A stretch of 34,182 nucleotides of DNA, taken from Chloroflexota bacterium. GTDB taxonomy: Bacteria; Chloroflexota; Anaerolineae; UBA4142. Shown piece by piece: positions 1 to 6,885 of this stretch. How positions within the stretch are numbered: position 1 is the first letter of the stretch; each line of letters opens with the position of its first letter. The stretch spans positions 1-34,182 of the forward strand of contig VGOB01000032.1 of assembly GCA_016865935.1 (NCBI GenBank). The letters run 5' to 3'. Made by a program: the position numbers and the translations under genes. A model generated the notes under the pieces. It was not told the DNA's origin. It worked only from the letters and a program-made list of their open reading frames with translations, and ran no database searches.

Positions 1-145
1 GCAATAGCAAGTGTCAACATTCATGGATGCAGTTTCTCCCAGAGGCGATTGACCTCAGGATAACTGCATTACCGAACGTCAACAACTGTGAATCAAGCTT
101 TCACCCGTTACAGGGACACTACCCAAGGTTGGGCGTCGTCGCCAA
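1..145. other. Window edge, no gene assigned
   Basis: All frames that would extend the FtsK-like fragment upstream are closed by stops; in its own frame there are TAG at 5, TGA at 50 and TGA at 89. The composition is less GC-rich than the following coding DNA. It may be foreign sequence that replaced the front of the FtsK-like gene, or low-quality contig-end sequence. No RNA gene or promoter is recognisable. Confidence 0.4.
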
Positions 146-649
146 TTGACGGAAATGTTCAACGAACTCGCGACCGAAACCCAGCGTCGCATTGACGCGG
201 ATGAAGCGAACGCGTCGCCCAGATTTCTTTTCCTCTACGGCTTGCAGCGCGCGCGTGATTTACGTCAAGACGACAATTTCGCGATGCCGTCGTTCGATAG
301 CACGCAACCTGCCGCACCGAATCCCGCGCAGCAATTCAGTGCGATCCTGCGCGATGGTCCCGAAGTCGGCATTCACACGCTCGTCTGGTGCGATACCGTG
401 ACGAATTTGAATCGCGGCTTGGATCGACGCGGCTTGCGCGAATTTGCAATGCGCGTCGTCTTCCAAATGGGCGCGGAAGATTCCGCCAACTTGATTGACT
501 CACCCGCTGCAAGCAAGCTGGGCGCGCACCGCGCGTTGTTCTACAGCGAAGACGAAGGACGCTTGGAAAAATTCCGTCCATATGCCATCCCAATCCAGCA
601 ATGGCTTGATTGGGCAGGGCAACAGTTGAAAAAGAAATCCAAGTCGTGA
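146..649 (+). pseudogene. C-terminal fragment of an FtsK/SpoIIIE-type ATPase
   Basis: The 167-residue product starts at a TTG, but its frame is open only back to position 92. It carries the segment FLFLYGLQRARDLR, then a conserved ATPase tail with GVHTLVWCDT-like and FAMRVVFQM-like stretches. This matches the last part of FtsK/SpoIIIE DNA-pumping or secretion-type ATPases, after the Walker B strand. Walker A and the rest of the motor domain are missing, so the product cannot be a working ATPase alone. Either the gene was broken by rearrangement near base 130 or the contig edge is misjoined. Its TGA overlaps the GTG start of the following glycosyltransferase, so the 3' end is in a native operon context. 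The family assignment is by recognition of the tail and is moderately secure. Confidence 0.6.
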
Positions 650-1509
650 TCTCGCAGATAGGGAAATCGAAAATCGAAAATCAGCAATCGAAACTTTCCA
701 TCATCCTCCTCACCCACAACGAACAAAAACACCTCCGCGCTTGCCTCGCTTCCGTGCGCGCTTTTGCGGACGAGTTGCTCGTCCTCGACGATTACAGTAC
801 CGACGACACGGTCGCGATCGCGCGCGAACTTGGCGCGCGCGTCGAATCGCGCAAACTCGACAACTTTCCCAACCAGCGCAACGCGGCAATCGAACTCGCG
901 CGCGGCGACTGGATCTTTTTCATTGACGCGGACGAGCGCGCGACACCTGCGCTGGGTAAGGAGATTCGCGAAAAGACCGTTGACTGCCGACCGCTGACCG
1001 TTGACCGCCAATCATCGTCGTCGGTCGTCGGTCGTCGGTCATCCGTCGGTTTTTGGATTCCCCGCCGCAATATCATCTTCGGCAAAGAAATCCGCCACAC
1101 CGGCTGGTCGCCGGATTATCAGCCGCGCGTGCTGAAAAAAGGTTTCGCGCGGTTCGATCCGGCGCGCGAGGTGCACGAGTTGGTACTGTGGGATGGCGCG
1201 GTCGGCTATTTGCGCGAGCCGCTGATTCACTACAACTATGAAACGCTCGCGCAATTTCGCAAAAAGCAAATCGTCTACACGCGGTACGAAGCCCAGGTGT
1301 GGCACGCCGAAGGCAAGCGCGCGCGCTGGCGCGGCGCGGTCGGACAACCGCTGCGCGAATTTCTGCGGCGCTACATTTCCTTGCAAGGTTGGCGTGATGG
1401 CGGACATGGGTTGTTGCTCAGCGCGTTGATGGCGCATTACGCGTTCATCCGTTGGCGGATGTTGCGCGAGATGCAAATTTCGCCGCTTGGTGGTAAAATA
1501 GAGGTATGA
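646..1509 (+). CDS. Glycosyltransferase family 2 (KdtX/WaaE-like)
   Basis: Transfers a sugar from a nucleotide donor, probably to a lipid- or cell-surface-linked acceptor; the exact substrate is unknown. I chose GTG at 646, which overlaps the preceding stop (GTGA). The GT-A fold opens with SIILLTHNE at about residues 17-25, continues through a DDYSTDDT segment, and has the metal-binding FIDADE (DxD-type) at about 92-97. The family's WxPDYQPRLF-like strand and a HExL-type segment (REVHELVLW) follow. Residues about 111-135 are not family sequence: they are the in-frame translation of a 75-bp heptamer repeat (976-1050), placed between the DxD region and the next conserved strand. A second, short heptamer array encodes the first residues before the domain. 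The stop overlaps the next start (ATGA). Whether the inserted loop is tolerated is unknown, but the frame is intact. Confidence 0.85.
   Translation: MISQIGKSKIENQQSKLSIILLTHNEQKHLRACLASVRAFADELLVLDDYSTDDTVAIARELGARVESRKLDNFPNQRNAAIELARGDWIFFIDADERATPALGKEIREKTVDCRPLTVDRQSSSSVVGRRSSVGFWIPRRNIIFGKEIRHTGWSPDYQPRVLKKGFARFDPAREVHELVLWDGAVGYLREPLIHYNYETLAQFRKKQIVYTRYEAQVWHAEGKRARWRGAVGQPLREFLRRYISLQGWRDGGHGLLLSALMAHYAFIRWRMLREMQISPLGGKIEV
664..691. repeat. Heptamer array (AAATCGA-type), 4 units
   Basis: AAATCGA AAATCGA, then AAATCAG and CAATCGA in exact 7-bp phase. It lies inside the first codons of the glycosyltransferase, between the chosen start and the GT-A domain, so the N-terminal residues of that protein are repeat-encoded. 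Confidence 0.7.
976..1050. repeat. Heptamer array inside the glycosyltransferase gene
   Basis: The left half reads ACCGTTG, ACTGCCG, ACCGCTG, ACCGTTG, ACCGCCA. The right half has TCGTCGG three times, then TCATCCG. All are in 7-bp steps. The two halves are roughly reverse-complementary (ACCG.. against ..CGGT). The 75 bp are a multiple of 3 and add about 25 residues without breaking the reading frame. Confidence 0.85.
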
Positions 1510-1751
1510 GCGTGAGGGATGCCTTGACGAAAGAACAAGTCAATCGCGCGGCTGACATTCCGCCGGAATGGTTGGAGGAATTTGAGGCAGCGGCGCGGCG
1601 TCCGCTTGCGCTGCGAATGCGGTACGCGTTCATCCACACGTACAAGCCCGTGCTGGACGACGCGACGTACCGTTCGTTCGAAACGATGGAAGAATATCGG
1701 CGATGGTGCGAAAAGAATTTGCCCATGTGGTTAGGTTATGCCCGCCTTTGA
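1506..1751 (+). CDS. Small conserved-looking protein, function unknown (81 aa)
   Basis: I do not recognise a family. The protein is soluble, rich in Arg, Glu and aromatic residues, and has no signal or membrane segment. It begins with ATG overlapping the glycosyltransferase stop (ATGA) and its last 14 bases overlap the start of the nucleotidyltransferase. Such tight coupling suggests the two are made in fixed ratio. A partner protein for the nucleotidyltransferase, for example the second half of a toxin-antitoxin-like pair, is possible but rests only on gene order. It has neither a HEPN RxxxxH motif nor a recognisable DNA-binding fold. Confidence 0.7.
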   Translation: MSVRDALTKEQVNRAADIPPEWLEEFEAAARRPLALRMRYAFIHTYKPVLDDATYRSFETMEEYRRWCEKNLPMWLGYARL

Positions 1752-2208
1752 ATATCGCCAAGCGGAAGAGATTCGCGATGCGTTCGCGCGTCATCGAATA
1801 CGCTACTTGTTCATCGGCAAATCAGGGGCGATCCTGCTTGGCTTTCCAGACACAACCCAGGATGCCGACTTGTTTGTCGAACGCACGGCGGAGAACGGAC
1901 GCGCGTTGGCGCAATCGCTGCGCGAGTTGGGTTTTGCGCTGACGGACGCGCAGGCAAGCGAAATCGAACGCGGCAAAGATTTCATCCAACTCAAGAATGG
2001 TCCCTTCGATCTCGATCTGATCTTTGCGCCGGACGGCATCGCACGATTCAGCGATGCGTGGGCGCGGCATATCGAGGTGGAGGGATTTCCCGTTTGCCAC
2101 ATTGACGACATCATCGCGAGTAAAGCCGCGACCAATCGGCAAAAAGATCGCGAGTCCTTGCCGCGACTGCGCGCGTTCCGCGAGTATTGGATTGGGCGAC
2201 CGCGATGA
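1738..2208 (+). CDS. Nucleotidyltransferase-fold protein (MNT/DUF6036-like)
   Basis: A 156-residue protein of the polymerase-beta-type nucleotidyltransferase superfamily. A degenerate Gly-Ser motif lies in YLFIGKSGAILLG (about residues 23-35). The metal-binding Asp pair is at D42 and D44 (QDADLFVE), and a third Asp is probably D91 or D93 in FDLDLIFA. Relatives transfer a nucleotide to a protein or small molecule, and some are antitoxins or abortive-infection proteins; no substrate can be read from the sequence. It overlaps the 81-aa gene upstream, and its stop overlaps the HNH gene start (ATGA), so all are one transcription unit. The superfamily call is good; the precise family is uncertain. 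Confidence 0.7.
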   Translation: MPAFEYRQAEEIRDAFARHRIRYLFIGKSGAILLGFPDTTQDADLFVERTAENGRALAQSLRELGFALTDAQASEIERGKDFIQLKNGPFDLDLIFAPDGIARFSDAWARHIEVEGFPVCHIDDIIASKAATNRQKDRESLPRLRAFREYWIGRPR

Positions 2209-2705
2209 GTCACGCCGTTCTCGTCCTCAATCAAAACTACGAACCGCTCAATGTCTGTCGCACCAAACGCGCGGTCGTTCTGCTGATCAGCGGCAAGGCG
2301 GAAATCATCGTCAATAGTCGCGGATACATTCATACGCCGACGGCAAAATTTCCGCGCCCCTCGGTCATCCGCTTGGCGAGCCAGGTGCGGCGCCCGCGCC
2401 TGCGCGTCGCGCTCACGCGGCGCGCGATTTTTCGCCGCGACAATTTCACCTGCCAATACTGCGGACTCCAATCCAACCACTTGACGATCGATCACGTGAT
2501 GCCGCGCTATCGCGGCGGCGCGCACGTTTGGGAAAACGTCGTCAGTGCGTGCCCCTCCTGCAACCGCAAAAAGGGCGGCAAATCGCTCGAAGAAGCGCGA
2601 ATGGCGTTGCGCCATAAACCGGTCGAGCCAAGCGCGAACGCGCGCGCGCTCTTTGGGCATTATCTCGCCGAGAACCTCGATTGGGGACCATTCCTCGCCG
2701 GATAG
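2205..2705 (+). CDS. HNH endonuclease domain protein
   Basis: 166 residues from the ATG at 2205, which overlaps the nucleotidyltransferase stop. An upstream in-frame start at 2187 is less likely. The C-terminal HNH fold is complete: a zinc site of C83xxC86 and C116xxC119, the catalytic segment TIDHVMPRYRGG (H97 general base region) and the terminal N120. The N-terminal 70 residues (ALVLNQNYEPLNV-like, with a KAE segment) match the common bacterial free-standing HNH family. That family occurs in chromosomal operons and is not restricted to phage. Its true role (DNA repair, nicking) is not established. A strong terminator follows directly. Confidence 0.88.
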   Translation: MSHAVLVLNQNYEPLNVCRTKRAVVLLISGKAEIIVNSRGYIHTPTAKFPRPSVIRLASQVRRPRLRVALTRRAIFRRDNFTCQYCGLQSNHLTIDHVMPRYRGGAHVWENVVSACPSCNRKKGGKSLEEARMALRHKPVEPSANARALFGHYLAENLDWGPFLAG

Positions 2706-2733
2706 AAAAAACGCCACCTTGGGGGTGGCGTTT
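2706..2733. terminator. Bidirectional intrinsic terminator
   Basis: Stem AAACGCCACC / GGTGGCGTTT with a short loop, flanked by an A-run on the left and T-rich sequence on the right. It serves both the HNH gene (plus) and the CHASE2-cyclase gene (minus), which converge here. Confidence 0.85.
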
Positions 2734-4634
2734 CAAATTTCATTGGCGGCGGCATCCGCGCTCTCCGTTTCTTCTGGCGACTCGCTTGGCAAAACGATCT
2801 GCCAGATGTGATGCGGGTCGGTCTCGCGCCGCAACTTGAGCGGCTTGACTTCGCGCGCGGGAAGTTCATCGCCGACGCGCGCCCAGGTCGCCGCGTCAAT
2901 GAAAATTCCGCGCTCGGGTTTGACCGCGAGTCGTTCCGCGATGCTGACGATTTCGCCGATGATGGTGTACTCGGCGGAGCCGAGTCGCCCTGCCAGCACC
3001 TCTCCCGTCGTAATCCCGATGCCGAGCTTGAACGCGCGGGCGTCCAGCTGTTTGGGCGCGAACGCGTCCAGTTCGCGTTTGATCGCGGTGGCGGCGCGCA
3101 TTGCCTGGCGCGCGGGCTCGGGTTGGTCCAGTAGCAGATTCCACGCCGCCATAATTTCTTCGCCGGTATGTTTGGTGATCGTGCCGTTGTGCCGAAAGAC
3201 GATCGCGACGATCAGGGTCGCAATCTCATTCAGCAGACGAAACAGCGCGTCGGGCGAAAGCGCGGCGCCCGTGCGCGTCAAATCGCGCAGATCGATGCAC
3301 AGCACCGAGACCTCGCGACGGATGCCGCCGAGCGGCAACGCGCCTTGATCGAAATCGCGCGTCACTTGTTCGACCGCCTCCGGCGCGACATAGCGGCGAA
3401 ACAAGCGCGTGAGGTTGGCGCGCCGCCGCTCCAATGAGAAATAGCGGAAGATCATCGCGCCGGCAAATACGAACAGCAGCGCAATCAACGGGTAGAGCGG
3501 CTGCACCAGCACCCCCAAATTGAATTGCGCGAACGCGTAACCCAGGTAGAGCAGAAAATAAATGATCGTCAGCGCGAACGCGGAGAGCAAGCGAAAATGG
3601 GGCAAGGTCGCGCCCGCCAGAATCGCCACCAAAAAAATCATCACGATTTCGGTCAGGCGTTCTTGTTGCGCTAATGGACGCTCGCGCAACAAGGTTTCGA
3701 TGACGTTCGCGTGCAATTCCATCGCGCTCAGACGTTGGTTGGGCGCCGCGGGCGTGAGAAAATGTTGCGGCGTCGTCGGGCTCGTGACGCCGATCAAAAC
3801 GATCCGGTCGCGCAACGCGGTCACGTCCGCGCGGCGGCGCAAAATTCCGGCGGCAGAGATGACCGGTTGGGTCGCGGGATTGACGAAAATGATTTTCATT
3901 TGCCCTTGCGCGTCAACCGGCAGCGCGCGATCGTCCCACAGGGCGCGTTGATTTTCGAGCCGCAGATCCGAAGCGCGATGTTCAAACGCGGCGAGCGCGG
4001 CGATGCCCAGCGTGGGGTATTGCTTGCCCGCCGATTCGATGGCGAGGGGGATGTGGCGCACGATGCCATCACGATCGGGAATGATCATCGCGCTGGCAAG
4101 GTGCGTGTTCGCGGTGCGTAACGCCGGCGCCGGACTCAGGACGAAATCGAAACGCGGAAACGCGTTTTCGATGCTGGAGGCGCGTGTGGCTTCCGCGCCG
4201 ACGACCGGCTGGATCACGTGCGGCACGCGTTCCAACGCGCGCGCGAGCGCATCGTCGTCGCGCGCGGGCTCGGGCAGAACGAGATCGAGAACCAGCACGC
4301 GCGGCGACGCGGCGGCAAGCGCGTCCACGAGCGCGGCGAGCGTGGCGCGCGACCAGGGGAGGGGAGCGATCTCTTTCAAACTCGCGTCGTCAATCGCGAT
4401 CAGGATGACCTGGCGCGAGGCGGGCGGGGTTTGGTACAGCAGATCGGATAGCCGTAGCGTCGCCGCGCCGAACAGATTGGAAATGATCGCGACGGCAAGA
4501 ACGAGTCCGACGCCCAGACCGAGCGCGCTGCCGAATTGCAGGCGCAGGTACACGCGGCGGTCTTGGAGCAGACGGATGAAAGAAACGCGCAGGCGGGTTG
4601 GGAGGTGCTTCAGCGAGCGGGCTTGTGGATCCAC
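2733..4634 (-). CDS. CHASE2 sensor with class III nucleotide cyclase-like domain
   Basis: A 633-residue membrane protein from a GTG start. Order: one N-terminal membrane helix (about 36-55); an extracytoplasmic CHASE2 sensor (about 60-320, with DDASL, PWSR and RIVLIGVTSPTT); three helices (about 328-395); and a cytoplasmic class III cyclase domain (about 430-600). The first metal Asp is present (LCIDLRD). The usual second one in K-x-x-GD is replaced by Glu (KHTGEEIMAAW). The transition-state Asn of GDxVNxAxRL is Ser (GEIVSIAERL), while its Arg is kept. Activity may therefore be altered or lost, making it a sensory pseudo-cyclase. It overlaps the phosphatase gene by 25 bp, so it is co-transcribed with it; a later start is possible. 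Confidence 0.85.
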   Translation of the reverse strand: MDPQARSLKHLPTRLRVSFIRLLQDRRVYLRLQFGSALGLGVGLVLAVAIISNLFGAATLRLSDLLYQTPPASRQVILIAIDDASLKEIAPLPWSRATLAALVDALAAASPRVLVLDLVLPEPARDDDALARALERVPHVIQPVVGAEATRASSIENAFPRFDFVLSPAPALRTANTHLASAMIIPDRDGIVRHIPLAIESAGKQYPTLGIAALAAFEHRASDLRLENQRALWDDRALPVDAQGQMKIIFVNPATQPVISAAGILRRRADVTALRDRIVLIGVTSPTTPQHFLTPAAPNQRLSAMELHANVIETLLRERPLAQQERLTEIVMIFLVAILAGATLPHFRLLSAFALTIIYFLLYLGYAFAQFNLGVLVQPLYPLIALLFVFAGAMIFRYFSLERRRANLTRLFRRYVAPEAVEQVTRDFDQGALPLGGIRREVSVLCIDLRDLTRTGAALSPDALFRLLNEIATLIVAIVFRHNGTITKHTGEEIMAAWNLLLDQPEPARQAMRAATAIKRELDAFAPKQLDARAFKLGIGITTGEVLAGRLGSAEYTIIGEIVSIAERLAVKPERGIFIDAATWARVGDELPAREVKPLKLRRETDPHHIWQIVLPSESPEETESADAAANEI

Positions 4635-5086
4635 GATTTGATTTTTTCGTAACCGGTCTCAATCAGATTTTCCAAACTGGTCGCGCAGTCTTCGTACTCG
4701 GCGAGCGTGCCGCCGTACGGATCGGCAATGTCGTAGACGCGATCCACGAGTTCGCTCATCAGATAGATTTTAGCGCGCGCCGCCGGAAATTCCGAGACGA
4801 GCGCGTCGCGATGACTGCGCGTCATCACGATGACGACGGCGGCTTGATCGAGCAGCGCGCGCGTGATCGTTTGTCCGCGATGCGCGGTCAGATCGATCCC
4901 GCGCGTTGCCAGCGCCGTAATCGCGTGCGCCGAGGCGGGCGTATCGTCCAATGCCCAGGTGCCGGTCGAGCGCGCGTGGTAGAGGTGATCTTCACCGGCG
5001 CGGCGCGCGCGCGCGTTGAACAACGCCATCGCCATCGGCGAGCGGCAGACGTTGCCGGTGCAGACGAAGAGAACGCGGTGGCTCAT
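4610..5086 (-). CDS. Low-molecular-weight protein phosphatase
   Basis: A 158-residue cytosolic phosphatase that removes phosphate from protein tyrosine (or arginine) residues. The P-loop CTGNVCRS sits at residues 9-16 (nucleophile C9, second Cys C14, R15), and the general-acid Asp is D122 in the DPYGG segment, followed by a Tyr at about 131. Length and motif order are those of the LMW-PTP family. Actinobacterial and Firmicute relatives act on capsule kinases or on phospho-arginine; the second Cys in the loop does not separate these. It lies between a small charged protein (4-bp ATGA overlap) and the CHASE2-cyclase, so it may be part of a signalling operon. Confidence 0.92.
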   Translation of the reverse strand: MSHRVLFVCTGNVCRSPMAMALFNARARRAGEDHLYHARSTGTWALDDTPASAHAITALATRGIDLTAHRGQTITRALLDQAAVVIVMTRSHRDALVSEFPAARAKIYLMSELVDRVYDIADPYGGTLAEYEDCATSLENLIETGYEKIKSWIHKPAR

Positions 5087-5400
5087 TGCTCGGCATCGAG
5101 GAGCAGATATTCGAGTTCGCGCAGGCGGATGGTCTGTTCGTCGTCCAAACCCATTTCCAGATCGAGCGCGAGCAAGTCGAGCAACTCATCGTCCAGGCGA
5201 TCAAAATCCTTGGGACTCAGGCGCGGGCGATCCGCGCCGGCAAGTTCGTAGCGTTCGAGGTAATCGCGATACTCGGGTGAGTACGCCGGTTCGCGCGCGG
5301 GCTGGGCGGGTCGTGCGACGCGCGGCTTGGTGATTTTCTTTTTCGCCGCCGGTTTGGATGGCTTGGTTTTGCGTTTAACAGGTTGTTTCGCTTTTGGCAT
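5083..5400 (-). CDS. Small charged protein of unknown function (105 aa)
   Basis: No family recognised. Residues 1-40 are extremely Lys/Pro/Ala-rich, probably disordered and nucleic-acid- or anion-binding. The C-terminal half (about 50-105) is acidic and Leu-rich with a DFDRLDDELLDLLALDLE stretch, probably helical. The charge split suggests a small scaffolding or regulatory protein. It is the first gene after a good promoter, and its stop overlaps the start of the phosphatase gene. A GAGG ribosome-binding site lies 8 bases before the ATG. Confidence 0.7.
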   Translation of the reverse strand: MPKAKQPVKRKTKPSKPAAKKKITKPRVARPAQPAREPAYSPEYRDYLERYELAGADRPRLSPKDFDRLDDELLDLLALDLEMGLDDEQTIRLRELEYLLLDAEQ

Positions 5401-5429
5401 CGGTTGATCCTCGGTCTTGGGTTACGAAT

Positions 5430-5460
5430 ATTATACCACAAACAGCGGCAAATGTGCCAA
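5430..5460 (-). promoter_or_regulatory. Promoter of the small protein-phosphatase-CHASE2 operon
   Basis: On the minus strand TGGTATAAT gives an extended -10 (TATAAT at 5435-5430). A possible -35 TTGGCA lies 19 bp upstream (5460-5455). The predicted start gives a leader of about 25 nt. Confidence 0.65.
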
Positions 5461-5468
5461 TGAATTTT

Positions 5469-6590
5469 TCAGCGCGGCAACAGCACCAGAAATAATTCGT
5501 ACACCAGCACCTGATAAATCACCGTCACCAACGCGCCGAGCAAACTTTCGGGAAACTTGATCTCGAACCACTCGGCGGTCAAGTGCGCGACGAGAAAAAC
5601 GCCGGGCGCGATCGCTAGAATGACGATGAAAACGAGCGCGCTGAACGGCACGCCGGCGACAATGAGCCAGGTTAGCGCGAGCGCGATCAGCCAGCGCGGC
5701 AATTGCGTCAGCGGATAGACGCGCAGCGCGTCGCCAAATTCGATCCGGCGCGCGGAATTGACCGGCACGGCGGTGAGGTAGAACGCGGCAAGCGGCGCTT
5801 CGGCGATTGCCAACAGTGGAACGATCAGCGCGCCCCAAGGAATTTGCCAATGAATGATCGCGCTGACGATCATCGGCAGGACGAGCGCGCCGGAAAACGA
5901 AATCGCGTGCCAAAGCGCTTCGCGTTGTGTGATCGGCAACGTTTCTTCGGCGACGATGGCGCGGATCGTCGCGACGGGCGCGTTGAGCATTTGCAGTTGC
6001 CAGGTCGGTTCCGTTTCCGCAAAACGCGCGGCGAAATTCTCTTCGCCGTACGTTTGCTTGAGCCGCGCGGCAATCGTCGCGATCACGCCGTCGAATTCAG
6101 CCAGATCGGAGGTCAGGAGAAAGCCGCGCCAAAACCATCGTCCGAAAATCAGCGCGGCGAGAAAATTTTGCAACGGCAGCGCGGTGGTCGCATCCACCCA
6201 AACGACGTAGCGTCCATTCGGCAGTTCGGTCGAGCGGACGCCGCGCAACGCGCGGTACGGGATCAGCCGCCGTCCGAGCGCGGTCGTCATCAACAAGCCG
6301 TTCGTCTGAATGTAAACGCGCGGCGTGAGAAACGCGAGCGCGCGCGCCAAGATCAACGCGACGAGCAACCCCAGATGCGCGGTCAACAAATGAGCAAGCG
6401 CGTTGTGCGGCGGCTGCAAGAATTCGATCAGGGGTAATTGCAATGGCAAGGAGAGCCACGCGTAAATCGCGCGCGCCCACGCGAGAACATATTCGATCAA
6501 GTTCAGCGCCAGAAGCAAAGCCCACAGAATCGTTATGACGCGACGAACTTTCGGGGGATATTGATAATTTGTGTCTCGGAGGTATGACAT
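5469..6590 (-). CDS. Multi-pass membrane protein of unknown function
   Basis: About 373 residues from ATG at 6590. A TTG 27 bases further upstream lies inside the heptamer array and is rejected. Two N-terminal hydrophobic helices (about 20-40 and 70-90) are followed by a soluble segment resembling a PH-like (YdbT/bPH2-type) strand region (IQTNGLLMTTALGRRLIPYRAL). After that come about 150 soluble residues and a C-terminal block of roughly five helices. No catalytic motif is evident. A role in membrane organisation or transport cannot be assigned. The neighbours are unrelated and it appears to be a single-gene unit. Confidence 0.7.
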   Translation of the reverse strand: MSYLRDTNYQYPPKVRRVITILWALLLALNLIEYVLAWARAIYAWLSLPLQLPLIEFLQPPHNALAHLLTAHLGLLVALILARALAFLTPRVYIQTNGLLMTTALGRRLIPYRALRGVRSTELPNGRYVVWVDATTALPLQNFLAALIFGRWFWRGFLLTSDLAEFDGVIATIAARLKQTYGEENFAARFAETEPTWQLQMLNAPVATIRAIVAEETLPITQREALWHAISFSGALVLPMIVSAIIHWQIPWGALIVPLLAIAEAPLAAFYLTAVPVNSARRIEFGDALRVYPLTQLPRWLIALALTWLIVAGVPFSALVFIVILAIAPGVFLVAHLTAEWFEIKFPESLLGALVTVIYQVLVYELFLVLLPR

Positions 6591-6606
6591 CGGAATCTTA
6601 CTACCC

Positions 6607-6711
6607 GCAATTCGCAATTCGCAATTCGCAATTCGTAATTCGTAATTCGTAATTCGTAATTCGTAATTCGTAATTCACAATTCGCAGTTCGCCATTTGCA
6701 ATTCGCAATCG
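6607..6711. repeat. Heptamer array, 15 units of GCAATTC/GTAATTC
   Basis: Exact 7-bp periodicity: four GCAATTC, six GTAATTC, then ACAATTC, GCAGTTC, GCCATTT, GCAATTC and GCAATCG. It sits in the probable 5' leader of the membrane protein gene (minus strand). It separates that gene from the divergently transcribed MFS gene. Confidence 0.95.
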
Positions 6712-6716
6712 GCTGT

Positions 6717-6724
6717 ATTATACT
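6717..6724. promoter_or_regulatory. Possible divergent -10 elements
   Basis: TATAAT on the minus strand (6722-6717), toward the membrane protein, overlaps TATACT on the plus strand (6719-6724), toward the MFS gene. Neither has a clear -35. If the minus one is used, the heptamer array is transcribed as the 5' leader. Confidence 0.35.
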
Positions 6725-6733
6725 GCAAACGCG

Positions 6734-6762
6734 GTAGGACAAGTGGGGGAAACTTGTCCTAC
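6734..6762. repeat. Perfect palindrome with 11-bp arms
   Basis: GTAGGACAAGT and ACTTGTCCTAC around a 7-nt loop, followed by TCTTTT. It could act as a weak plus-strand terminator, or be another small dispersed palindrome. It lies between the heptamer array and the REP-like element. Confidence 0.6.
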
Positions 6763-6774
6763 TCTTTTGCGTGA

Positions 6775-6860
6775 TGTCATTGCGAGGAGCGTTTGGCGCG
6801 ACGAAGCAATCCCCAACTTGCGATTTTGAGATTGCTTCGCCGCTTCGGCTCGCAATGACA
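6775..6860. repeat. REP-like inverted repeat, copy 1
   Basis: Starts TGTCATTGCGAG and ends CTCGCAATGACA, with internal GAAGCAATCCCCA and GATTGCTTCGCC segments. It lies just before the ribosome-binding site of the MFS gene, so it would be part of the mRNA leader. Confidence 0.9.
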
Positions 6861-6885
6861 GCCGATGTTTCTGCGAAAGGAAAGT

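Noticed and set aside
2187..2204. HNH gene start at 2187
   Set aside because: The ATG at 2205 overlaps the previous stop in the usual ATGA way and begins the conserved protein.
6591..6617. Membrane protein start at TTG 6617
   Set aside because: It lies in the heptamer array and has no ribosome site; ATG at 6590 fits the protein better.
6607..6711. CRISPR array
   Set aside because: Units are 7 bp with no spacers, and no cas genes are present.
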